A stretch of DNA of 64,000 nt, taken from contig NZ_OZ026472.1 of the NCBI RefSeq assembly GCF_964019805.1, positions 310,001 through 374,000 of the forward strand, given 5' to 3'. Positions 36,528 through 44,127 of this stretch are shown in pieces (the first letter of the stretch is position 1; the number at the start of each line of letters is the position of its first letter). Both the position numbers and the translations under genes were made by a program. The DNA is from Candidatus Lariskella endosymbiont of Epinotia ramella. Lineage in GTDB: Bacteria > Pseudomonadota > Alphaproteobacteria > Rickettsiales > Midichloriaceae. The notes under the pieces are model-generated. The model did not search any database, had not been told where the DNA came from, and saw nothing but the letters and a program-made list of their open reading frames with translations.

Positions 36528-37430
36528 CTATGGCTTATTTTGCGTTACATTTGATTCTCTCTTCTGATGATCGAGTGCTAGTGTTTTACTGCTTCCAGAC
36601 ATTTCTGCATCATAGTCTTCGTTAAAGACGCATATTATATCACTACCATGTCTAAGAGTGAACCTAGAAGCGACACGTTCAATCACAACATATTGATTGC
36701 TAATTCTATAGTTTATGAGTCCTTCTGTTCTATCATTATTCACCAAGAAAATAGCAGGTAATTCTGCATTTATATCTCTAAATTTAAAATATGTGAATTC
36801 TCCATCATCAAATATTTGCAGTGGTTCAATCTCTTTGGATTTTCCGCTTATAGTGTAGTTGAAATTGTAAAGCTCAGGTTTGCTTAAATCAGGACCACTA
36901 CTGGTTTGTACGTGTCTAATCGCACTATAATTTATGTCATCAGGATATACAAATTTGACTACAAACGAGAGATTTGGGTCATTTATTCCAGATGCTTCCT
37001 CAGCGTGCATTTCAAAGAAATACATACGTTTATTAGTAATGACCGTCATATTTGTCGTTGCGTCATCCTCAATTGGTTTGAGGAAAATTCTGTTTACAGC
37101 TGGAACAATTTGCCATGGAGTAGGAGTCCCCATACTGATAGTATCAATCTGCTCATCAAGAGCAAATTCTATAATTGATTGATAAGTATAGTGTCCGACA
37201 AATACAAATACTGTATTTGGTTTGTAGTTTATTATTTTGATTCTTTGTTCATTTCCAAGAGCTCTTGGTATAGCACCAGCGTGACATTCAGTGCATGAAA
37301 TCACTGTATATAAGAAAAGCGTCAAAAAAAATAACAACACAGTTATGATTGTTGTCGTCAACAAACGCTGCAAATTTTTAAAATAGTCATTTTGACAATC
37401 CATCCGCGAAGAATTCCTATACTTAATCAA
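36528..37430 (-). CDS. virB9: type IV secretion system protein VirB9
   Basis: VirB9 is an outer-membrane core-complex component of the VirB/D4 type IV secretion channel, which Rickettsiales use to export effectors. The C-terminal domain carries IFDDGEFTYFKF, ELPAIFLVNND and VIERVASRFTLRHGSDIICVFNE, typical VirB9 sequence. The N-terminal domain has QIVPAVNRIFLKPIE. A hydrophobic segment at about residues 27-46 (TTIITVLLFFLTLFLYTV) precedes CTECHAG and acts as signal or anchor. The true start may be the ATG nine codons in (MDCQND). The gene is third in a minus-strand row secB-fliQ-virB9. No other vir gene is in the window, matching the dispersed vir loci of the order. Confidence 0.93.
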   Translation of the reverse strand: MIKYRNSSRMDCQNDYFKNLQRLLTTTIITVLLFFLTLFLYTVISCTECHAGAIPRALGNEQRIKIINYKPNTVFVFVGHYTYQSIIEFALDEQIDTISMGTPTPWQIVPAVNRIFLKPIEDDATTNMTVITNKRMYFFEMHAEEASGINDPNLSFVVKFVYPDDINYSAIRHVQTSSGPDLSKPELYNFNYTISGKSKEIEPLQIFDDGEFTYFKFRDINAELPAIFLVNNDRTEGLINYRISNQYVVIERVASRFTLRHGSDIICVFNEDYDAEMSGSSKTLALDHQKRESNVTQNKP

Positions 37431-37544
37431 TTAACTTATGGCACCAATCTTGTAAAAATTTACTAAACGCAATAACAAAACATAAATGTGTATATTACAA
37501 ATAAAATATAAGAGCAATATTGTAAATGTTTCAAGATAAATCAG

Positions 37545-37817
37545 TTATGTTTTTGTTAACCCTATTATCGTGGCGTATATCATTTCTGAAAAGTCACCCA
37601 TAACGACACCAATATACGGAAGCATAATAAATAATGTTAATAACATAACAAATATCTTTGGCACAAAAGCAAGAGATGGTTCCTGTATTTGCGTCAGTGC
37701 TTGCAGAAGAGAAATGAATAGACCAACAACGAGTGCTACCAACAATAGAGGAATGGCTAGTTTAAACAATACAACCAAAGCCTCTCTGGATATATCAATT
37801 ACTATTGAGGGTTCCAT
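37545..37817 (-). CDS. fliQ: flagellar biosynthesis protein FliQ
   Basis: FliQ is a small subunit of the FliPQR export gate of the flagellar type III secretion apparatus. The 90-residue protein has two hydrophobic helices (about 16-37 and 50-73) and the family sequence LISLLQALTQIQEPSLAFVPKI in between (here FISLL). It starts 20 bases after secB. Flagellar and injectisome homologues (FliQ/SctS) look alike, but the other flagellar genes in this window favour FliQ. Confidence 0.93.
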   Translation of the reverse strand: MEPSIVIDISREALVVLFKLAIPLLLVALVVGLFISLLQALTQIQEPSLAFVPKIFVMLLTLFIMLPYIGVVMGDFSEMIYATIIGLTKT

Positions 37818-37837
37818 ATAAAAACCTCTAAAATTGA

Positions 37838-38305
37838 TTAATTGATAGTAACGTTGCCAGCACTAGAATCATTATGCTTACGTTTTTTTTCATATAACTC
37901 TAAGAAATCTATCGGCGCGATCATTAATGGCGGATAGCCACCATCTCTTGTGATATCAGAGATGATACGTCTTGCGTATGGGAATATAATGCCAGGACAA
38001 TTAACCAGTAGCAACATTTCTTTTTCAGCTTCATTTATTGTGTTGACAGTAAAAACACCAGCGTACTGAAGTTCTACCAGAAAGATGACATCGTTTTCTA
38101 TGGAAGCTTTTGCCTGTATTCCGAGAATAACTTCAAATACATTGTCACCAATAGACTTAGCATTTATATCTAGATCTATCTCAACTTTTGGCTGCTCATT
38201 TTTCAAGAAGATTGCTGGAGCTTGTGGATTCTCAAAAGAAAAATCTCTAATATACTGAGTATTGAGCACTATAGGTTCGCTATGTATAGCTATTTTATTA
38301 TCCAT
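37838..38305 (-). CDS. secB: protein-export chaperone SecB
   Basis: A tetrameric chaperone that keeps precursors unfolded and delivers them to SecA. The 155-residue protein has IHSEPIVLNTQYIRDFSFENPQAP near the N-terminus, the core VFEVILGIQAKA and FLVELQYAGVFTV, and NCPGIIFPYARRIISDITRDGGYPPLMIAPIDF, all family-diagnostic. It heads the secB-fliQ-virB9 row. Confidence 0.97.
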   Translation of the reverse strand: MDNKIAIHSEPIVLNTQYIRDFSFENPQAPAIFLKNEQPKVEIDLDINAKSIGDNVFEVILGIQAKASIENDVIFLVELQYAGVFTVNTINEAEKEMLLLVNCPGIIFPYARRIISDITRDGGYPPLMIAPIDFLELYEKKRKHNDSSAGNVTIN

Positions 38306-38331
38306 AAATTAAATATCCGATATTGCCTTGT

Positions 38332-38493
38332 TCATATTTTTAAATCGAATATAACCTCTAGATTTGCACTTGACAATTTTATTTCTACATTTGTATGAAA
38401 TTTACACTCATCTAAACGAGTTGCATATATTAATTTTGCTGCTTTAGTAGAGGCTGTAACATATCTGCCATGCAAAAGATCATTGAATTTCAT
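38332..38493 (-). CDS. possible 53-residue protein upstream of secB
   Basis: An uninterrupted frame MKFNDLLHGRYVTASTKAAK... ends 26 bases before the secB ATG. Composition is plausible for a small soluble protein and it is positioned like the first gene of the operon, but there is no strong Shine-Dalgarno and no recognised family. It could also be the N-terminal remnant of a larger gene. Confidence 0.35.
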   Translation of the reverse strand: MKFNDLLHGRYVTASTKAAKLIYATRLDECKFHTNVEIKLSSANLEVIFDLKI

Positions 38494-38564
38494 ATTTTGA
38501 GAACTTTAGAAAAGCCGCTCCTGACTCAATTTAAACGTTGATGTGAGTCCACAATTATAAATTA

Positions 38565-38664
38565 GACCTCTCTGGAAACTCACTGATAGCAACTCCAAAT
38601 TATAAATTCCAGAAATAAGATTAAATCTAAACCCAAATCTTTTTCGCCTATTTCTATAGCACTG
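38565..38664 (-). pseudogene. 3' remnant of a second IS5-family transposase
   Basis: Minus-strand translation gives CYRNRRKRFGLRFNLISGI and then YNLELL, nearly the same as the C-terminus of the intact neighbour (YRNRRKRFGLRFNLLAGIYNFEL). It runs to an end beginning AGACCTCTCTGGAAACTC at about 38564. This terminus resembles the left end of the P copy at 30199 (AGACTTCTTCTGGAAACTCG), linking the MITE to this IS lineage. Confidence 0.75.
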
Positions 38665-38691
38665 TTACTAAAATAATTTTAAAAGTTTAAT

Positions 38692-39589
38692 AGACCTCTT
38701 GCATAACCTATTTAAAGCTCAAAGTTATAGATACCAGCAAGTAAATTAAACCTTAAACCGAATCGTTTTCTTCTGTTCCTATAACGATCAGCGATAATTT
38801 TAAATCGTTTGATCATGCCTATGACGTTTTCATTTAAAACACGTTCACTAGACAATTGACGATTTTTCTTTTTATCTTTCCTGCTTAGTGGTCGCTTTTT
38901 TGTCTTTTTCTTTGGTAACTCTGAATTATAATGCAACTTATCAATGCCTTGATAACCAGTATCTGTAAGAACTTTAATCTCAGGGTGGATGTGAACTCCG
39001 GATTCTTTAAATAACCTGAAATCATGACGCTTGCCATTAGAAAAATTAGTGCAAATGATTTCTTTTTTCCTTTTATCCACAATAAGCTGAGTTTTTAGAG
39101 TATGTCGCCTCTTTTTTCCCGAATAAAAGTGCTTCTGTTTTTTTTAGGTCGTTCTATCGGTGTTTCAGTAGCATCAATTAACACAAGTTCGTATTCAGAA
39201 TCGCTTTTTAGTAATGCTTTACGTCCAGGTAGTGAAAATCGTTTATCTTTAATTAGAGTATCTTCAATCCAACGTATATTACGATAACAGGCACTTTCAC
39301 TTATTCCATAACTGCGGGAAATATGAAAATATGTCCTGTATTCACGCAAGTACTCAAGCGTCATGAGTAATCGATCTTCTAAAGCCAATTTATTGGGTTT
39401 TCCACCTTGAGACTTTAAAATAGCTTCAGCTTCTTTTAATATACTTAGTATAACTTCAAACGTTCCTCGTTTAATGCCAGTAAGCCTGCGAAACTCTTCT
39501 GCGTATTCATCTTTGATGTTTTCAAACTTCATGTTATCCTTGATAAAATCAAGGATTTTAATCAATTTATATGGTTATGCAAGAGGTCT
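38692..39589 (-). mobile_element. IS5-family insertion sequence, 898 bp, complete
   Basis: Terminal inverted repeats are AGACCTCTTGCATAACC at 38692 and its reverse (GGTTATGCAAGAGGTCT) ending at 39589. AAT occurs at 38689-38691 and 39590-39592, a 3-bp target duplication. The element encodes a transposase in two overlapping frames. It is inserted about 30 bases from the remnant of a relative. Confidence 0.9.
38712..39565 (-). CDS. IS5-family transposase made by likely -1 frameshifting (orfA + orfB)
   Basis: orfA starts at 39565 and contains an N-terminal helix-turn-helix region (YGISESACYRNIRWIED) and the first catalytic Asp in LVLIDATETPIERP. It would stop at 39095. The frame change falls on a run of eight A then C on the minus strand (39137-39145), which contains the slippery heptamer A AAA AAC. 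After a -1 shift the protein continues KKQKHFYSGKKRRHTLKTQL into orfB with DTGYQG (second Asp), NENVIGMIKRF (Glu) and the C-terminus YNFEL. The fusion is about 284 residues, the size expected for this IS5 subgroup. It can be read as programmed frameshifting rather than decay. Confidence 0.85.
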
Positions 39590-39708
39590 AATGATGGCGA
39601 TAGCAATAAAGCTAGAGAAAGTGGAATCGAGTTTTTTTGACGGATGGAATATCTAATAGCTGAATCAAAAATCAGAATACAAAAAGCTGCTTCACCTTTA
39701 TACATTTA

Positions 39709-40548
39709 TTACAACAAAGCATTAATATAAACCATAGCCAGTGCTTTCTTGTCGCTTGAACCAAGAATCTTGAATTTGTCATATTCCTTGCTCGCGACAT
39801 TTTCAAAATCTTTATCTTCTGATGTTATTAGACAAAGTTTCTTCCGAACGGTTCCTCTATATTTTACTCTAGCTGTTACTTCTTGCCCTATATAGCAACC
39901 TTTTTGGTAATCAATGGCATTAAGCAGATCCATTCCTAGCTCCGCAGGGAAAAACTGCATAGGTGAGAAGTCCTTAATTACATCTGGTATTAGAAGTGAG
40001 ATCCTTTTTTCTTCGTATTCTTCTAAAAATGTATTGCTACAAACTGGATAACTAAAATCAACTATAGCTCTATATCCGATTTCAGGATTTCTCGGATCAC
40101 GGAAACAGGAGTCTACTTCAATATTCTGAAAACTGACTACCACTTTCATTTGATTTTGTAGATCTATCATTTCTACTTTTGCGCGTAATTTGTATCTTTT
40201 TAAGTAGTTAATTATATCCCCTATATACTCACTTGGGCAATCTATTAGCAGCATATCGGACTTTTCTATTATAAAAACATCATATAACAGCTTGCCTTGG
40301 GGAGTTAGGATTAGTCCATATATTGCATCAGATTCTTTTTCTTTAGATTTTTTCGTAAACTCTATTCCAGTGGCCAATTGCTTTGTCGCTTCGTATGCTC
40401 CTTGCACTTGCTTCGCTGGAACAAGTTTCTTCTTTGATGTTAGTTTGTATATGTCATTTGTAATAATACCTTGCAGGAAAGAATATCTATCTTCTCCTGA
40501 TATTCCAAATACTGTACGTCTTTCTAAAAAGGAATATTGCATTTGCAT
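39709..40548 (-). CDS. ygfZ: YgfZ/IBA57-type folate-binding Fe-S assembly and tRNA-modification protein with palindromic-element insertion
   Basis: A GcvT-like folate-binding protein; YgfZ and mitochondrial IBA57 support maturation of certain [4Fe-4S] enzymes such as MiaB. The signature KGCYIGQEVTAR lies near residue 214, and FLQGIITNDI and LTPQGKLLYD frame the N-terminal part. Between these two, residues about 38-68 (KKLVPAKQVQGAYEATKQLA and following) have no counterpart in other YgfZ proteins as I know them, and their DNA matches the P element. The frame stays open. The 279-residue length is otherwise normal. Confidence 0.9.
   Translation of the reverse strand: MQMQYSFLERRTVFGISGEDRYSFLQGIITNDIYKLTSKKKLVPAKQVQGAYEATKQLATGIEFTKKSKEKESDAIYGLILTPQGKLLYDVFIIEKSDMLLIDCPSEYIGDIINYLKRYKLRAKVEMIDLQNQMKVVVSFQNIEVDSCFRDPRNPEIGYRAIVDFSYPVCSNTFLEEYEEKRISLLIPDVIKDFSPMQFFPAELGMDLLNAIDYQKGCYIGQEVTARVKYRGTVRKKLCLITSEDKDFENVASKEYDKFKILGSSDKKALAMVYINALL
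40357..40434 (-). mobile_element. P-element core inside ygfZ
   Basis: The minus strand reads CTTGTTCCAGCGAAGCAAGTGCAAGG..., closely matching the left half of the P elements at 11755 and 35245. It ends with TTGGCCACTGGAATAGAGTT, matching their right half (TTGGCCGCTAGAACAAG). The inner 80 bases are shorter than the intergenic copies and keep the reading frame open, like the palindromic elements known from Rickettsia proteins. Confidence 0.85.
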
Positions 40549-40590
40549 AGAGAGAATTATGTTATAAAATAAAATGATGAATTAACGCAT

Positions 40591-40864
40591 CGTCATAACT
40601 CTAAGAAGCAGAGGATTTATTTTGGTTGCAAGCAACAACCATATCACATAAAAATATAGCAGAAAAAGTGGCAAAATTGCCAAAAACCTTATAGCTTTTG
40701 TTAAGCGCATTATAAATGCAGTGCCTAAGTAATATTTGTTAGGTACAGGACAAATTGTATACCAAAAAATTAGTATAAGGCCACGTCTTTGAGCTGATTT
40801 TTATGCATTTAGCTTTCTTCACAAAAATTGATTTGCGCAGCAAATAAATTTTTACGGACAGGCC
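40591..40864 (+). repeat. R2 interspersed repeat, full-length copy
   Basis: It runs from CATCGTCATAACTCTAAGAAG (about 40588) through GCCAAAAACCTTATAGC to TTTTTACGGACAG near 40864. The centre contains AATATTTGTTAGGTACAGG, the uninterrupted form of the site where R1 has inserted in the copy at 43697. Confidence 0.75.
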
Positions 40865-40933
40865 GTTTATAGTGTTGCAGCATTAAGAATCTAATGAAAT
40901 CAGTGTATGATTTGATGTTTTTGTGAAGAGAAG

Positions 40934-40967
40934 ATAAAACTTAGCATACTAGTATGCTAAGTTTTAT
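40934..40967. terminator. 34-bp perfect palindrome after tlc
   Basis: ATAAAACTTAGCATACT at 40934-40950 is followed at once by its exact reverse complement at 40951-40967, with no mismatch. It lies 20 bases past the tlc stop codon. On the minus strand the stem ends in a TTTTAT tract, so it can act as an intrinsic terminator for tlc. A loop-free palindrome is also a good cruciform or protein-binding site. Confidence 0.6.
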
Positions 40968-40986
40968 ATCAGCTTTGATTTTTGCC

Positions 40987-42441
40987 TTATTGTTCAACAT
41001 GTATTTGCTTTTCAAACTGTTTAGAAAGTCCAATAACTGCAAAGAACCATATAACAAGAATTACCATGAAGGTTGCGAAAAGTGTAGGGGCAATGCTGAG
41101 CAGAGTGGTACCAGGGAAAAATGAGAGTAGAGCCCATTGTACGAAAGCGCCGCCTGATTTCCCGAGCCTTCCACCGACAACGTCAGCTGCAGATTTACCC
41201 TTAGCTTTCAAATCATCATTAAGAGGGATATATGCTATTTCTTTTGTAGGATCGAAGAATGAGTATTTGATAGCTTTACTTAAGACATTCTGTATAGCAC
41301 CAAAATATACAGCAAGTACTACAGAGGTTGTTCCAAGTGCAACTGCATAGCCTTCAAGGCCAGACTTAAAGATAACAAACAAGAAAAATCCTATTCCAGT
41401 AAATAAAATGATAATCGGAGTAAAGACGGCAGCAGTGCGCCAACTCAGAATTCTTAATAAATAAGAGCTGCAAAGCATAGAAATGGATGTTGCAATACCA
41501 GTATAGATTTGTACTTTTCCATTGAATGCTCCATAAGCATTAGCATCTCCTGCAAAGTGTATACTCAACATTTTCTTCCAAACTCCTTCAACTAAGTTGA
41601 TGGATATGCCGTATGACAATATCAAAATTGCAATCAAGCCTATATACTTAGAAGAGAATATAAGTTGTAAACTACTCATAAGCGACATTTTTACTTTATT
41701 CTTCTTGGTAGTTGCTGGAGCATCTATTAGATCTTTTGGAAGAATGTGTTCGCTCAGATGCCAAAGGCAAAAACTTAACAAAATGCCAGAAACAACAATG
41801 GAAGCAGTGATCTTATTAAGTGTGCTTTGCCAATCGTGTGAAATTTGTATAGAAGAAAACCATGTTACGCTATATCCTGCAAGTATCAAACCTGCTTGAG
41901 CGAATAGTCCAAAGAGCGGATAAAATCTTTTCGCTTCTTTGATTTCAGTTGTTTGGTTTGCAAACTGCCAAAATAGCAGAGCAAGCATCACACTGCCCCA
42001 GAGCTCAGAAAGTATAAAAAATAGTGCATACGTCCAGTAATTTATCATCATGAAGAAATATTTAAAGTGTGGAAGACGTTCCATTAAATTACTCATGTCT
42101 GGATGTAGTTGATATGCATTAGGGTATAAGTACAAAGCGAAGAGAACAAAAAACGAGATAAAGAATATGTTAATAGCGTGATATATTGTTAACTTATGTG
42201 CAATATCGACCAGCTTTGTGTATATTAACATGGCAAGCACAGCACTTGGCAGAACGCCATAAAGCTTAATAGTGCTTACGAGTTCTGCGCTTACAAGTGA
42301 TATTATAAGAACATCTTTCGTATTTCTCAAAATGCTATAAACATATATTGTTAGCATCATAAGAAGAGAAGTGAATATAAATTTCTGCCACTCATGTCTC
42401 TGTATAGGGCAATAGGATAAAACTTTAGATAAACTACTCAT
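40987..42441 (-). CDS. tlc: ATP/ADP translocase (Tlc, NTT family)
   Basis: An integral membrane nucleotide exchanger that imports host ATP for bacterial ADP; paralogues carry other nucleotides. The 484-residue protein has about eleven or twelve hydrophobic segments and family sequence such as FIFTSLLMMLTIYVYSILRNTKDVLI near residue 20, ELWGSVMLALLFWQFANQ near 146, and SYGISINLVEGVWKK near 270. FFDPTKEIAYIPL near residue 398 is strongly conserved in the family. It marks the organism as an obligate intracellular energy parasite. Which paralogue this is cannot be told from sequence inspection. Confidence 0.96.
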   Translation of the reverse strand: MSSLSKVLSYCPIQRHEWQKFIFTSLLMMLTIYVYSILRNTKDVLIISLVSAELVSTIKLYGVLPSAVLAMLIYTKLVDIAHKLTIYHAINIFFISFFVLFALYLYPNAYQLHPDMSNLMERLPHFKYFFMMINYWTYALFFILSELWGSVMLALLFWQFANQTTEIKEAKRFYPLFGLFAQAGLILAGYSVTWFSSIQISHDWQSTLNKITASIVVSGILLSFCLWHLSEHILPKDLIDAPATTKKNKVKMSLMSSLQLIFSSKYIGLIAILILSYGISINLVEGVWKKMLSIHFAGDANAYGAFNGKVQIYTGIATSISMLCSSYLLRILSWRTAAVFTPIIILFTGIGFFLFVIFKSGLEGYAVALGTTSVVLAVYFGAIQNVLSKAIKYSFFDPTKEIAYIPLNDDLKAKGKSAADVVGGRLGKSGGAFVQWALLSFFPGTTLLSIAPTLFATFMVILVIWFFAVIGLSKQFEKQIHVEQ

Positions 42442-43224
42442 ACAATCTATTTATTTTGAATTGATAAAATCACATCTGTTATTGCCTCAGATAACGAAGT
42501 TGTACAACCAAGGCTTAATAAAGGTGGTACAAACATGTGTTTTTCTGAAGCTTTACTAGCAAAAACACTAAAATATTTTTGCTGAAATAAGAGAGTCTCT
42601 ACGAATTATCATTTATGCTATTTTTCACAAATGTTACACATACTGATAACTGCTGCGCTGTTTAATGCCTGAATCGCAAAACCGCACCTCCTTGTGTACT
42701 TATACTTTATTGCTTAAAATTTTGTGTAAATTGACTACAAGAATCTAACTTAAAAAAGAGGCTTAGCACAAAATTTGTAATAAATATTAGTAAATTAAAC
42801 ACACCAAACATATCTCAAATTACAAATACTAAAGAAACAATGAAGTAAAACCGCTAGCTTGTAGTTCTTTAGTAAAATATAGAATATCGAGAAGATAAAA
42901 TTGCCACTCTAAGTATGAGTTGCTGATATATTTGCACTATTAAAGTTGCAAAAACTACTGTAACACAGAAAATTTGATTAAAAACAATGCAACAGCTTAT
43001 GTACATGCAACCATTGATTGGAATTCAACTATCTTTTAGCGTGTTATCTTCACTTGAAAACATAAAAACGACATTAACACTAGTTAATTCATATATAAAG
43101 CTTAATTTTGATTAACAAGTATAATATGCATTTAAATTACATGAGCTTTCATAGTCCTAATTTGAAGAATATATATAATACTTGTCATCCCTCAAGAATT
43201 GACATAGTCAAAATGCCACTTATG
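42442..43224. other. gene-free stretch upstream of tlc
   Basis: It must contain the tlc promoter. I see no gene, no tRNA fold and none of the interspersed repeats. AT content is very high. A slightly more GC-rich patch (AATCGCAAAACCGCACCTCC near 42670) has no recognised meaning. Confidence 0.4.
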
Positions 43225-43480
43225 TATGTGTATACAGCTTTGTTATTAACCAAGTCATTATGCAGTCTTTTTATCCTAATTTTCCATATTACTTCGTTAA
43301 TTGTTTTGTAAATATGTATAATATTTGAGGCAAAAATTGACTTGTACTCTAAAATCCTTGCACAAAAACACTTTATTAATAATGCCACATATACATCCAC
43401 ATTCTTTTGAGCTCTTTTTGAAGTCTCACTTCATATGCACATAATAAATACCAACTTTTCATTTTATCAGGAGCATATAC
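43225..43480 (+). repeat. R1 fragment followed by R3 inner block
   Basis: TTTTTATCCTAATTTTCCAT, TTACTTCGTTAATTGTTTTG and GACTTGTACTCTAAAAT (43270-43355) are R1. CTTCATATGCACATAATAAA and CCAACTTTTCATTTTATCAG (about 43430-43475) are R3. Two short frames crossing it are repeat artefacts. From 43481 to 43696 nothing is recognised. Confidence 0.6.
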
Positions 43481-43696
43481 CTACATAAGCATAGGTGCAG
43501 TATTATAGCGCTTTTTACACTATTTTCAACTTGAAATTAGTTTGGAGTTTGAAGTTGATTATTTTGATAAATTCTTCGAGCTGAAGGCGATTGAGCGTAT
43601 TACAACTGATTATTGAATATTCTTAACACTAAGCAAGATATGCTTAGTATTAAAGATATAAAAATTGTTTGCTAAGTAGATATGAAGATTATGTGG

Positions 43697-44075
43697 TCTA
43701 TCCGTCAAAAATTAGCTTTTAGACTGGCCATGTGCTAATTTTCTGATATATGATTTGTCCTGTACCTAGGGCACTTGCTGGCAAAGCCACTTGCGCAGAC
43801 CTATTTTACCTGATTTTCAAGTATTACTTCGTTTATTTCTTCACAAATATATATAATATTTGACTTAGAAATTAACTGGTACTCTAAAAAATCATGCCAT
43901 TCAAATTCATGCGCGTGCACTTGCTTAAGGCAGTGCCTAGCAAATATTACTTAACAAGATCCATAATATTTCTGGCAATTTTGCCATTTTTTCTGCTGGA
44001 CTTTTGGCGCATCATAATCGCTTGCAGGCCAAGATAAATCCTATGTTCCTTAGAGTTATGACATAGGCAGCTTAG
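43697..44075 (-). repeat. R2 copy interrupted by a complete R1
   Basis: Inverted R2 begins near 43704 (CCGTCAAAAATTAGC), breaks at GTACCTAG (43769) and resumes at 43936, ending near 44060 (TTAGAGTTATGACATAGG). The insert at 43770-43935 is a 166-bp R1 (GGCACTTGCTGGCAAAGCC to TTAAGGCAGTG). CCTAG occurs at both junctions (43765-43769, 43936-43940), though its first bases could belong to the R1 end. This is the reverse nesting of the arrangement at 32263. Confidence 0.85.
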
Positions 44076-44127
44076 TCAAGGAAGTTGGAGATATTATATA
44101 TTTCCTTAACTATATCCATTGATGCTG

